NCBI GenBank assembly: GCA_913774665.1
Contig: CAJYHN010000005.1
Span: 1 to 64,000, forward strand
DNA from: an uncultured Microbacterium sp.
Lineage (GTDB): Bacteria > Actinomycetota > Actinomycetes > Actinomycetales > Microbacteriaceae
Direction: 5' to 3'
Length of the DNA stretch: 64,000 bases
Each line of letters starts with the position of its first letter. Position 1 is the first letter of the stretch. Below the pieces are notes generated by a model. The model worked only from the letters and a program-made list of their open reading frames with translations. It did not search any database and had not been told where the DNA came from. Both the position numbers and the translations under genes were made by a program. Positions 53,045 through 61,459 of the stretch are shown piece by piece.

Positions 53045-54645
53045 GAGACCACCGCCTCGGTGACGGCCGGAAGGAAGACGCGGACGGTCGTCGGATCCGC
53101 CGCGACCTGGAGGGTCCCACCGTGGGCGGCGACGATATCGCGCACGAGGGCGAGGCCCACGCCCCGGCCGCCCGGGGCGTGCGCGGGCTTGGTCGACGCG
53201 CCGAAGGCGAACGGATCGGGCAGCGACGGGTCGAAACCGGCTCCGCTGTCCGCGACGTCGAGCACCACGTCGCCACCGCCTTCGCGCAGGGTCGCGCGCA
53301 CCCATCGGGGTTCGGCGCCGGCCGCTGCGGCATCCAGGGCGTTGTCCACGAGGTTTCCCACCACGGTGACCGCCTCAGCCGCGGCGAGGGGGAGTTCGGG
53401 AGTGGGCTCGGCGACATCGAGGTCGAGGCGCACTCCGCGTTCGGACGCCTCGTCGAGCTTGCCGAGCAGGAGAGCGACGACCACGGCGCCGTCATCGTCG
53501 GAGACGAGGCGATCGGCGAGCTCCTGCCGTTCGCCGGTCGAGGCCACGATCAAGCGGCGGGCCTCGTCGATGCGTCCGAGCTCGAGCAGCGCCAGCAGGG
53601 CGTGCAGTCGGTTGCCGTGCTCGTGGGTCTGAGAACGGAGGGTGTCGGTGAGGGTCCGGACCCCTTCGAGCTCGCCGAGCAGTGCCTGCAGCTCCGAGCG
53701 GTCGCGCAGCGTCATGACCCGGCCGCGCTCGGGCGCACGGCGTCCCGCGAGATCGCGCGCTTCCTCCTGATTGACCAGCAGCACCCGCTCTCCGTTCACG
53801 ACCGTCTCCTCGACCATGCGCCGGCCGCTCGCGATTGCCTCGGCGAGGCCGGTATCCATCTCGACCTTCCGCGGATCGAGAGAGACCTGCCCGCTGGACG
53901 CGGGAGGAAGGCCCAACAGGTCGGCGGCTTCGTCGTTGTAGAGCACGATGTGCCCGGAGCGGTCGGTGACGACGAGACCCTCGCGCAGAGAATGCAGCAC
54001 CGTTTCGTAGCTCTCGACGAGGCGCGACAGTTCGGCGGGCGTGTACGAACCGGTCACCCGTCGGGCGCTCCGACGGACGTAGAGGGCGCCGAGCGCCCCC
54101 ATCCCGACGATGACGGCGGATGCCAGCACGATCAGCGGTGCGCGAGCGGCGAGGTCCTGCTGCACGGCGCCGAGCGTGACCCCCACGGCGACGAGACCCA
54201 CGATGTCGCCGTCCTCGTCATCGCCTTCGCGGATGGGGGCGATGGTGCGCACCGAGGGGCCGAGAGTGCCCTCGTAGACCTCGGTGAAGGTCTGACCGGC
54301 GAGGGCCTCCGCGCGTGAACCGATGTACTGCTCGCCGATCTCGGACCGGTTGCGGTGCGTGAGACGGATGCCGTCGGGGGTCATGATCGTGACGAACGAC
54401 AGGTCGGCGTCGGGGAGGATCTGCTCGACCATCGGCTGCAGCGCACCGGAATCCCGCTGCACCACGAGAGCGGCCACGTCGGGCTCGTGCGCCAGCGTCT
54501 CGGCCACTGAGCGCGTGACCTTCTCGGCCTCGCGCTGACCGGAGTCGCTCAGCTGCACCGACAATAGCGCCGCCAGGACGCCCGCGACCAGGATCACGAC
54601 GCCGAGCGAGACCAACGCCAGGCGTCCCCCCACGCTCAGTCTCAT
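53041..54645 (-). CDS. CitA/DcuS-type sensor histidine kinase
   Basis: 534 residues. An N-terminal helix (about 11-32) is followed by an extracellular PAS-like (PASC) domain (about 40-165), a second helix (about 168-190), a cytoplasmic PAS (EGLVVTDRSGHIVLYNDEA) and a His-box SQTHEHGNRLHALLALLELG, the pattern of citrate/C4-dicarboxylate kinases. The ATPase domain has N-box GNLVDNALDAA, DSGAGFD and GRGVGLALV. The ATG at 54645 is preceded by AAGGGCGGGG; a GTG one codon upstream is possible. It is expected to sense citrate, malate, fumarate or a similar acid outside the cell. It is divergent from the symporter. Confidence 0.92.
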   Translation of the reverse strand: MRLSVGGRLALVSLGVVILVAGVLAALLSVQLSDSGQREAEKVTRSVAETLAHEPDVAALVVQRDSGALQPMVEQILPDADLSFVTIMTPDGIRLTHRNRSEIGEQYIGSRAEALAGQTFTEVYEGTLGPSVRTIAPIREGDDEDGDIVGLVAVGVTLGAVQQDLAARAPLIVLASAVIVGMGALGALYVRRSARRVTGSYTPAELSRLVESYETVLHSLREGLVVTDRSGHIVLYNDEAADLLGLPPASSGQVSLDPRKVEMDTGLAEAIASGRRMVEETVVNGERVLLVNQEEARDLAGRRAPERGRVMTLRDRSELQALLGELEGVRTLTDTLRSQTHEHGNRLHALLALLELGRIDEARRLIVASTGERQELADRLVSDDDGAVVVALLLGKLDEASERGVRLDLDVAEPTPELPLAAAEAVTVVGNLVDNALDAAAAGAEPRWVRATLREGGGDVVLDVADSGAGFDPSLPDPFAFGASTKPAHAPGGRGVGLALVRDIVAAHGGTLQVAADPTTVRVFLPAVTEAVVS

Positions 54646-54781
54646 CACCCCGCCCTTCGTCGCGCCTGCCGTGAACAATACGACCACAAATCGCCCGCGC
54701 GTCCCGCGTCGACCACAGTCGTGACATCAACCGGCGCCCCCGCCGGACTCAACGAAGGCGTTAGAAAAGGGGAAGTCGCTC

Positions 54782-56236
54782 ATGGCACTCTCACTCCGCA
54801 CCACACGCGACGGCCGGCCTCGCAAGAAGATCGACCGAAATCACTGGCTCTACATCTCCGTCATCGTCGCGGTCGTCGCCGGTGTCATCGTGGGCCTCGT
54901 CGCCCCGCAGTTCGCGACGGGCCTCGAGCCGATCGGAAAGGGCTTCGTCAGCCTGATCAAGATGATGATCGCCCCGGTCATCTTCTGCACGATCGTCGTG
55001 GGCATCGGCTCGATCGCGAAGGCCTCCACGGTCGGCAAGATCGGTGGCCTGGCGATGGTCTACTTCCTGGTCATGTCGTCGTTCGCCCTGATCATCGGCC
55101 TCGTCGTCGGCAACATCATCCACCCGGGCGAGGGCCTCAGCATCGCCGGTGCCCATTACGACGCTCCCGCCGCAGAAGCGACCTCCACCCAAGAGTTCAT
55201 CCTGGGCATCATCCCCACCACGTTCTTCTCGGCGTTCACCGGCGGCAGCATCCTCCAGGTGCTGTTCGTCGCCCTCCTCGTCGGCTTCGCCCTGCAGGGC
55301 ATGGGCGAGCGCGGAGCGCGCATGGTCGAGGGCATCCGCAACTTCCAGGTGCTCGTCTTCCGGATCCTCGGCATGATCCTTTGGCTCGCGCCCATCGGCG
55401 CCTTCGGTGCCATCGCCGCGGTCGTCGGCAAGACCGGGTTCCAGGCGGTGATCAGCCTCGGCATCCTGATGGGGGCCTTCTACATCACGTGCTTCCTCTT
55501 CATCGCCGTGGTGCTCGGCACGCTCCTGTACGTCGTGACGCGCGTCAACATCTTCACGCTGATGAAGTACCTGGGCCGCGAGTACCTGCTGATCGTGGGC
55601 ACCTCGTCGTCCGAGGCCGCTCTTCCCCGCCTCATCGCCAAGATGGAGCACCTGGGCGTCTCGAAGCCGGTCGTCGGCATCACGGTCCCGACGGGGTACT
55701 CGTTCAACCTCGACGGCACCGCGATCTACCTGACGATGGCCTCGCTCTTCATCGCCACCGCGATGGGCTCGCCCATGTCGATCGGTGAGCAGATCGGCCT
55801 CATGATCTTCATGATCATCGCGTCCAAGGGCGCCGCGGGCGTCACCGGTGCCGGTCTCGCGACCCTCGCCGGTGGTCTGTCGGCCTACCGCCCCGACCTG
55901 GTCGACGGGGTCGGCGTCATCGTCGGCATCGACCGCTTCATGTCCGAGGCCCGCGCCGTCACCAACTTCACGGGCAACGCGGTGGCCACGATGCTCATCG
56001 GCGTCTGGACCAAGCAGTACGACGGCCAGCGCGTCCGCGAGGTACTCGCCGGCACCATCCCGTTCGACGAGACGATCCTCACCGGTCACGACCACTCGGC
56101 GACTCCCGCGGCGGATGCCAAGGAGCAGGCCTCCGCGGAGGTCGGCGCGGGCCCCGCGGCCACCGTCGACACGCAGTCGCTCGACGCTTTCCGCGCTCAG
56201 GCGGAGGCGGAGGCCGCGGCACGGGGTCGCTCGTGA
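54782..56236 (+). CDS. Dicarboxylate/amino acid:cation symporter (DctA/GltP family)
   Basis: 484-residue DAACS-family symporter. It has the membrane core with the serine-rich re-entrant loop SSSEAALPR, the substrate region VPTGYSFNLDGTAIY and the C-terminal helix segment GIDRFMSEARAVTNFTGN. The C-terminus after about residue 435 is a hydrophilic Ala/Glu/Asp-rich tail. Next to a CitA/CitB-type two-component system, C4-dicarboxylates such as succinate, fumarate or malate are the likely cargo. GAAAAGGGGAAG precedes the ATG at 54782. The stop overlaps the GTG start of the CitE-like gene. Confidence 0.93.
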   Translation: MALSLRTTRDGRPRKKIDRNHWLYISVIVAVVAGVIVGLVAPQFATGLEPIGKGFVSLIKMMIAPVIFCTIVVGIGSIAKASTVGKIGGLAMVYFLVMSSFALIIGLVVGNIIHPGEGLSIAGAHYDAPAAEATSTQEFILGIIPTTFFSAFTGGSILQVLFVALLVGFALQGMGERGARMVEGIRNFQVLVFRILGMILWLAPIGAFGAIAAVVGKTGFQAVISLGILMGAFYITCFLFIAVVLGTLLYVVTRVNIFTLMKYLGREYLLIVGTSSSEAALPRLIAKMEHLGVSKPVVGITVPTGYSFNLDGTAIYLTMASLFIATAMGSPMSIGEQIGLMIFMIIASKGAAGVTGAGLATLAGGLSAYRPDLVDGVGVIVGIDRFMSEARAVTNFTGNAVATMLIGVWTKQYDGQRVREVLAGTIPFDETILTGHDHSATPAADAKEQASAEVGAGPAATVDTQSLDAFRAQAEAEAAARGRS

Positions 56237-57066
56237 CTCTGACGCACCACACCTTGGCGGGGGCGGCTTCGGCCGCCCCCGCCCCGGCGCGTGTCGACCT
56301 CGCGCGCACGTGGATGCTGCGCTCGCCGCTGGCGGGCGGGCTCGATACCGCGGCCGACGTGCTCGTCCTCGACCTCGAGGACGGGCTCCCCGCCGGTCGG
56401 AAAGACGAGGGCCGCGAGCGGGTGCGCCGCGCGGCAGCCGAGGCACCGGTCTGGATGCGCATCAGCGCGGCGGGAACCCGCGACGGAGAGGCTGACCTCG
56501 CCCTGGGCCGAGAGCTCGACGATCGCCTCGCCGGTGTCGTGCTGGCCATGTGCGCCGGACCCGACGACGTGGCCCACGTCGCGGCATCCCTCCCCTCCGG
56601 TGCCCCGATCGTCGCGATGGTCGAGTCGGCCGCGGCGCTCTTGGCCGCTCCCGCCATCGCCTCCCACCCCGCGACTCGTCGCCTGGCCTTCGGAACCGGC
56701 GACTTCCGGCGTGACACGGGCATGGCAGCCGACCGCATCGCGTTGTCGTGGCCGCGTGCCCAGCTCGTGGTGGCGTCGGCCGCGGCGGGGATCGCCGGCC
56801 CGATCGACGGCCCGTGCGGGCCGATCGAGCAGGCGAAGGATGCCGCGGTGCACGCGGTCGCGATGGGGTTCACCGGCACGCTCGCTCTCCGCGATGCCGC
56901 TGTCCCCGGCGCTCACGCGGGCTTCACCCCCGCTCCCGCCGAGATCGAAGCCGCCCGGGCGCTGCTCTCCACGACGCCCGAGGGTCCGGTCGACGGGTCG
57001 TACGCCCCCACGCTGGCGCGGGCGCGGGCGCTCATCGAGCGAGCCGAGGCGCTCGCGGCTCTCTGA
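56233..57066 (+). CDS. HpcH/HpaI aldolase-family, CitE-like lyase
   Basis: 277 residues of the CitE (citrate lyase beta/malyl-CoA lyase-like) family. The motif LDLEDGLPAGRKDEGR (metal and phosphate/CoA site), MRISAAGTRDG, the acid strand IVAMVESAAALLAAP and FGTGDFRRD are visible. An N-terminal extension of about 25 residues is rich in Ala. The start is GTG inside the symporter stop, so both are translated together, suggesting it acts on the imported acid after activation to a CoA thioester. No CitD/CitF partners are present, so true citrate lyase is unlikely. Confidence 0.85.
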   Translation: MTLTHHTLAGAASAAPAPARVDLARTWMLRSPLAGGLDTAADVLVLDLEDGLPAGRKDEGRERVRRAAAEAPVWMRISAAGTRDGEADLALGRELDDRLAGVVLAMCAGPDDVAHVAASLPSGAPIVAMVESAAALLAAPAIASHPATRRLAFGTGDFRRDTGMAADRIALSWPRAQLVVASAAAGIAGPIDGPCGPIEQAKDAAVHAVAMGFTGTLALRDAAVPGAHAGFTPAPAEIEAARALLSTTPEGPVDGSYAPTLARARALIERAEALAAL

Positions 57067-57102
57067 GGGAGACGCCGGCGCGCCCGTCGGCTGCTCCCGA
57101 GG

Positions 57103-57660
57103 TCAGCCCCGCCGGAACCACCGTCGACGCCGCGCCGGCGCGGCGATCGTGGCTGCGTCCTGACGCGCCCTGCGCCGCTCGATCCACGCCGCCACCTCGG
57201 CCTCCACATCGACGGTCGGCGTCACAACGGGCGGGCCGCCCTGAAGCTGCCTCCGCGCTTCGATCACGCGGCGGTTGAAGTCTTCGATCGCCTCGCGCAC
57301 CTCGGGTTCGTGTGCGATGGCATCCAGTCGCTCGGCCATCTCGGCGTGCTCGACCCGCAGGGTCAGAGCGGGTGGGCCGAGGCCGGTCAGCTGTTCGGTC
57401 TCGATCTTGCGCCGGATCCACCAGTCCGGGTCGTGCGAGGTGCCCAGATCGGGAAGAGGCTTGCCCGCGCCCGGGAGGTTGTCGAACTCGCCGCGTCGGA
57501 TGGCCTGTTGGATCGAGGTCTCGACGAAAGCGGCGCGCTCCGCGGCGGTCGAGCCCCGCGCGGAACCCTCGGGCTCGACGGCTTCCGGCTCGAGGCCGGC
57601 GTCGCGGAGCTGTCGGTCCAGACGGTAGCGCTCCGCGGCCTGGCGGGCGTCGTCGCTCAC
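57103..57660 (-). CDS. DUF1992 (DnaJ-homologue subfamily C member 28-like) protein
   Basis: 185 residues with the DUF1992 core at about 40-110: VETSIQQAIRRGEFDNLPGAGKPLP followed by DPDWWIRRKI and a long helical region, here divided into short motifs. Its function is unknown; the domain also occurs at the C-terminus of eukaryotic DNAJC28. An N-terminal helical region rich in Arg and Ala precedes the core. The start is GTG at 57660, overlapping the DUF2236 gene stop by four bases, so the two form an operon. Confidence 0.85.
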   Translation of the reverse strand: MSDDARQAAERYRLDRQLRDAGLEPEAVEPEGSARGSTAAERAAFVETSIQQAIRRGEFDNLPGAGKPLPDLGTSHDPDWWIRRKIETEQLTGLGPPALTLRVEHAEMAERLDAIAHEPEVREAIEDFNRRVIEARRQLQGGPPVVTPTVDVEAEVAAWIERRRARQDAATIAAPARRRRWFRRG

Positions 57661-58589
57661 GCGGCCTCCCGGCCCTCACGCTCCAGCCGCGTCAGCCGCT
57701 GCCGCGCCATGTCCTGGGCCCGTGGGCCGGAGCCGAGGGCCCGCTCCGTCACCCGAAGGATCACGCGCGTCAGCGTCAGGACGGGCACGGGCCAGCGTCG
57801 CACCCCGAGCATCTTCCGATACCGGCGGGGGATGGTCGCCACCGCCGCGGCGAACAGCACGCGGTACGACAGTCCCATGAGGCCGGGGAACGGCGGCTTG
57901 CGCAAGAAGCGCACGACGTCCGCCACGCGCTCATCGCCGCGCAGCTCGCCGCGGTCGGCGAAGCCGTCGATCTCGGCGCGCAGGGCGGCACGGGTCAGGG
58001 GCGGATCCACGACCCGCATGAGGCGGCCGGCCGTCGCCCAGTCGGCGACGTACGCGTCGGGCCCGCCGGGGATGGGCGCGCGCGACACCTCGTGACCCGC
58101 CAGGAACGCGTCGGTGAAGGCGAGGTGCACCCACCGCACCAGGTCCGCCGCCTCGGCGGTATAGGCGCGCTCCGAACCGTCCCCGGCCCGATACTCGCCC
58201 TTCACGCGTCGGTGGAATCGTCCGACGCGCGCGGTTTCGGCATCCGCCTGGGTCTTCGATCCGTACGTCAGGGTGATGACCCACCGGACGGTTCCGGTGA
58301 GACGCCCGATGGGGTCTTCGCGATACCGCGACCAATCGTGCACCCCCGCCAGGGCGCCGGGGTGCAGCGCCTGCAGGAGCAGGGCCCGGATGCCGGCCAC
58401 CAGGGTTCCCATCCCGGCGTGCACCGTCCACGCGGGGCCGTTCTCGACGAAGTACCCGGTGTCGTCGCCGTCGGCGATGGCGCGCACGTAGGGCGCCATG
58501 CCGGTGGGGTCTCCCGCCAGGGCGACGAGGATCTTCCCGCGCAGCGACTGGATCCACTCGGGCACGGGTCTCGAAGCGTCGATCGTCAC
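57657..58589 (-). CDS. MpaB-family oxygenase (DUF2236)
   Basis: 310-residue all-helical DUF2236 protein, the family of fungal MpaB and the rubber oxygenase Lcp, some of which bind haem b. Conserved segments LLLQALHPGALAGVHDWSRYREDP (in two parts), RVGRFHRRVKG and VHLAFTDAFLAGHE are intact and include the His residues usual for the family. The start is GTG at 58589. The substrate is unknown. It is followed with overlap by the DUF1992 gene. Confidence 0.87.
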   Translation of the reverse strand: MTIDASRPVPEWIQSLRGKILVALAGDPTGMAPYVRAIADGDDTGYFVENGPAWTVHAGMGTLVAGIRALLLQALHPGALAGVHDWSRYREDPIGRLTGTVRWVITLTYGSKTQADAETARVGRFHRRVKGEYRAGDGSERAYTAEAADLVRWVHLAFTDAFLAGHEVSRAPIPGGPDAYVADWATAGRLMRVVDPPLTRAALRAEIDGFADRGELRGDERVADVVRFLRKPPFPGLMGLSYRVLFAAAVATIPRRYRKMLGVRRWPVPVLTLTRVILRVTERALGSGPRAQDMARQRLTRLEREGREAA

Positions 58590-58635
58590 CCTTCCAGCGT
58601 GCCACCGTCTGAGCGGGTGGGCTCCGCTGGGGGGA

Positions 58636-59166
58636 TCAGTGACCCTCGTGGGAGATGACGGGGACCGTTCCGTCGTCGCGGAGCAGGACGGCGTTCTGTG
58701 TCGCCCCCAGAGCGGGGGTGACCACGACGGCGATGACAGCCGCCGCTACCAGCAGCCCCACGACGCTCATCGGTTGAGCGGTACGCGGCGCGGTCGAGTC
58801 GCGGGCGGTGCGGCGCAGGTGAAGCGCGGCCGACGCTCCGACGACGACGAGCAGGAGGGATTCCGCAGCGACGCCGACGATGCTCGTGTGAGCGGGCGCG
58901 GCGAACATCAACGCGACAGTGAGGGCGAGGGCGACCAGCGCTCCCGCCAGGGTCGTCCGCGGGACGACGAGCCGTCCGGTGGACAGCGCGGCCGCGCCCC
59001 ACACGAGGGAGGCGAGACCGAGGATCACCATCCCGATCCCGAGACCGCTCGCGACGGCCCCGGAATCGGGACGGATGATCGCACCCGCGCCGAGGGCGGC
59101 GGCGGTGAGGCCGGCCCCCCAGGCGGATACGGAGGGCCACGACCTCACGAAGGTCGCAGCAGTCAT
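58636..59166 (-). CDS. Small integral membrane protein, function unknown
   Basis: 176 residues with about five hydrophobic helices (first at VSAWGAGLTAAALGAGAII) and a short C-terminal tail ending VPVISHEGH. No domain is recognised. It starts two bases after the DUF4383 gene stop on the same strand, so they are an operon and may act together in the membrane. The ATG at 59166 is chosen because it begins just before the first helix. Confidence 0.75.
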   Translation of the reverse strand: MTAATFVRSWPSVSAWGAGLTAAALGAGAIIRPDSGAVASGLGIGMVILGLASLVWGAAALSTGRLVVPRTTLAGALVALALTVALMFAAPAHTSIVGVAAESLLLVVVGASAALHLRRTARDSTAPRTAQPMSVVGLLVAAAVIAVVVTPALGATQNAVLLRDDGTVPVISHEGH

Positions 59167-59168
59167 GT

Positions 59169-59579
59169 TCAGACCGCCGCGGTGCGGGGAACGTTGCGCT
59201 CGGTGCCCAGACCGACACCCAGCAGCACGACGGCGCTGGCGAGGTGCAGGAAGTGGTCGGGCGTGTTCAGCGCGAGGATGTTGGCTCCCGTGCCGACGAG
59301 GAAGAAGCCCACGATGCCGAGGAGCAGGTAGACGGCGCCGACGGTCGTGTTGACGCCCTTGGCGGCGCGTGCGTTGGCGAGACCCGAGACGAGGAGCGCG
59401 GCACCGATCAGGAGGTGCGCGATGTTGTGCAGCGGGTTGACCTCGAAGATGCCGAGGAGCAGACCGCCCTGCGTGGCGATGAAACCGACGCCGCCGGTGA
59501 CGGCGAAGCCGAGCAGACCGACCAGAAGGTAGACAGCGCCGAAGACGGTGGCCACGAGACGGTTGGGTGACGAGCTCAT
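59169..59579 (-). CDS. DUF4383 membrane protein
   Basis: 136 residues, four transmembrane helices, matching the DUF4383 pattern (VATVFGAVYLLVGLLGF, FEVNPLHNIAHLLIGAALL, LGIVGFF, DHFLHLASAVVLLGVGL). These actinobacterial proteins are of unknown function. GGGAGG six bases upstream supports the ATG at 59579. It is co-transcribed with the membrane protein at 58636. Confidence 0.88.
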   Translation of the reverse strand: MSSSPNRLVATVFGAVYLLVGLLGFAVTGGVGFIATQGGLLLGIFEVNPLHNIAHLLIGAALLVSGLANARAAKGVNTTVGAVYLLLGIVGFFLVGTGANILALNTPDHFLHLASAVVLLGVGLGTERNVPRTAAV

Positions 59580-59831
59580 GATGAACCTCCCAGATTGTTG
59601 GCAGCGACCGTCCGGTCGCCTCACCACATCTTCGGAGACAATGCTCGATTCGGATTGGGCTTTGCGCCCACTGGCACTTCTCCGGTATGCAACCGGAAAC
59701 GACAGAAGGCCCCCGAGTACTCTCCGAGGCCCTCCGCAACAGATCCGACGATAGGGAAAGCCCTCGACCGGACCGAGGGGATTGCATTTCCCCCGCTGTT
59801 CACCTACCTCCCCATCTGCCACACTCTCGCC

Positions 59832-60260
59832 ATGCGTTTCGAAACGACCCTGTCGCAGATGGGCGACAACACCGGGATCGAGGTTCCCTCCGAGGTCCTC
59901 GACGCCCTCGGGGGCGGAAAGCGCGCCGCGGTGGTCGTCGAGGTGAACGGCTTCACATACCGCAGCACGATCGGCTCGATGGGTGGGAAGTCGCTGATCC
60001 CCTTCTCCTCTGACAAACGGGCGAGCACCGGTTTGTCCGGAGGGGATGCCATCTCCGTCGACCTCACCCTCGACACCGAGCCCCGCACGGTCGAGGTGCC
60101 CGACGATCTCGCCGCAGCCCTCGCCGCGGCCGGCGCGCGCGGCCCCTTCGACGCGCTCTCACCGAGTGCGCGTAAGGCGCACGTGACCGCTGTCGAGGCA
60201 GCGAAGGCGGCCGACACCCGCTCGCGCCGCATCGACGCGATCGTTGCGAAGCTGTCCTGA
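59832..60260 (+). CDS. DUF1905 / YdeI-OmpD-associated family protein
   Basis: 142 residues. The N-terminal DUF1905 beta domain (FETTLSQ, GIEVPSEVLDALGGGKRAAVVVEVNG in two parts) is followed by the helical YdeI/OmpD-associated region (FDALSPSARKAHVTAVEAAKAADTRSRRI, in two parts). In E. coli YdeI is linked to peptide resistance; the role here is unknown. The ATG at 59832 begins the conserved domain; upstream in-frame sequence is not conserved-looking. No clear ribosome-binding site is visible. Confidence 0.85.
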   Translation: MRFETTLSQMGDNTGIEVPSEVLDALGGGKRAAVVVEVNGFTYRSTIGSMGGKSLIPFSSDKRASTGLSGGDAISVDLTLDTEPRTVEVPDDLAAALAAAGARGPFDALSPSARKAHVTAVEAAKAADTRSRRIDAIVAKLS

Positions 60261-60303
60261 ACGATTGACCCTCCCCGGGCGATAGCCTGGACGGGGAGGT
60301 CAC

Positions 60304-60936
60304 GTGGGGCGCACGAAGGAGGCCATCGCCGAGGGACTGTCGATCGCGACAGCCGCGGCGCGGCTCGCCGTGCGCAACCGCATCCTCGTCGACACGATCG
60401 CCCGCGGTGGCCAGTTCGACGGCGAGGTCTTCGCGGAGCTGGCGCGCGAGACGCTGCGCTCCCTCGCCGACGAGCAGGACCAGGCCGCCGAACGCGTGAC
60501 CCACCAGCGCAAGCGCGCGTGGGGGCGGTTCTCGGATTCGTCCGGCACCCACGACTACCGTGACCGCGACACGCGCAATCTCCGCCGCCGCGCGAAGCAG
60601 TCCCGCGGTGTCGCGAAAGAACTGCGCGCGCTCGCCGACGATCCCGAGCGGGTCAAGGCTTTGGTCGGCGATGCGCGGATCGCCGCGTGGGGAGATGTCG
60701 AGGCGAACCTCAGTCAGCGCCTCGACGTCGAAGGCATGACGGCGGATGCCGATCCCGAGTATGCCCAGATGCGCAAGGCGCGGATGGACGCCCTCCGCAT
60801 GGTCGATCTGGCCCGCCTCGCGTCACAGGCGAAGCGCCGGTCGAAGGAACGGGCCGCCGCCGATGACGCGGAGGCGCCGAGCGACGCATCGGACGCGGGC
60901 AAGAGCGGCAAGAAGAAGAAGTCCGCCGCGCGCTGA
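60304..60936 (+). CDS. Conserved actinobacterial hypothetical protein, helical with basic tail
   Basis: 210 residues, mostly charged helices, with a central RDTRNLRRRAKQSRGVAKELRA segment (in parts) and a Lys-rich C-terminus (KSGKKKKSAAR). The start is GTG at 60304, preceded by GGGGAGG. I associate it with small Microbacteriaceae proteins that are sometimes mislabelled asparagine synthase, but no enzyme motif is visible. The basic tail could bind nucleic acid. It lies 43 bases after the DUF1905 gene. Confidence 0.75.
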   Translation: MGRTKEAIAEGLSIATAAARLAVRNRILVDTIARGGQFDGEVFAELARETLRSLADEQDQAAERVTHQRKRAWGRFSDSSGTHDYRDRDTRNLRRRAKQSRGVAKELRALADDPERVKALVGDARIAAWGDVEANLSQRLDVEGMTADADPEYAQMRKARMDALRMVDLARLASQAKRRSKERAAADDAEAPSDASDAGKSGKKKKSAAR

Positions 60937-61178
60937 CCCCTCACCTTCTGATCGTCAGTCGGACGATTCACGCTGAATTGTGCGCATTTCCGATCGGGCG
61001 ATAGCCCGGCCCGCGGTTGACCCTGGCTCGCCTCTAGCGACTGCCGCAGTCCGACGTGCCCACCCGCTCAAGAAGATCCGGCAACCCCATCTCACACGGA
61101 TAGGCGGTCGGCCGGCGCGCCCGTTCGCAGGCTCGGACGCCAGCTCGCCGGACTCTTCCACCGGCATCCGGGCAGAGA

Positions 61179-61215
61179 AAAAGCCCCGGCGGAATTTCTT
61201 CACGCCGGGGCTTTT
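61179..61215. terminator. Strong bidirectional intrinsic terminator
   Basis: Perfect 13-bp stem AAAAGCCCCGGCG (61179-61191) with CGCCGGGGCTTTT (61203-61215) and an 11-base loop. It is A-rich on one side and T-rich on the other, so it can stop transcription from both directions. It lies 20 bases beyond the tRNA-Arg 3' end and downstream of the gene ending at 60936. The rest of 60937-61178 shows nothing recognisable. Confidence 0.9.
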
Positions 61216-61235
61216 CTTACTGTCTCAACACAGTG

Positions 61236-61308
61236 TGCGCCCGAAGGGACTCGAACCCCTAACCTTCTGATCCGTAGTCAGATGCTCTATCCATTGAGCT
61301 ACGGGCGC
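61236..61308 (-). tRNA. tRNA-Arg (ACG)
   Basis: 73-base cloverleaf on the minus strand. The acceptor GCGCCCG pairs with CGGGCGC and has discriminator A. The D-arm is AGCTCAATGGATAGAGC, the anticodon loop CTACGGA on a CTGA/TCAG-type stem gives anticodon ACG, and the T-arm is GGGGTTCGAGTCCC. The CCA is not encoded. It reads CGT and, after A-to-I editing by TadA, CGC and CGA. A strong terminator follows. Confidence 0.97.
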
Positions 61309-61459
61309 AGGGCCTCCGCGCGAAACGGCGCGCAGGCCGTGGTCAAGCATAGCCGGGAGCATCGGAGACGTCTAATCGGCTCGGAACGGCGTGCATCCCG
61401 GGCGTGGCGCGGCGGTGACGGGAGGGTGTCGGGGCGGGGTGGGGACGTACGCTGGCGGG

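Noticed and set aside
52361-53305. Longer 314-residue version of the response regulator
   Set aside because: The extra N-terminus overlaps the kinase ATPase domain out of frame; the receiver domain begins right at the GTG at 53044.
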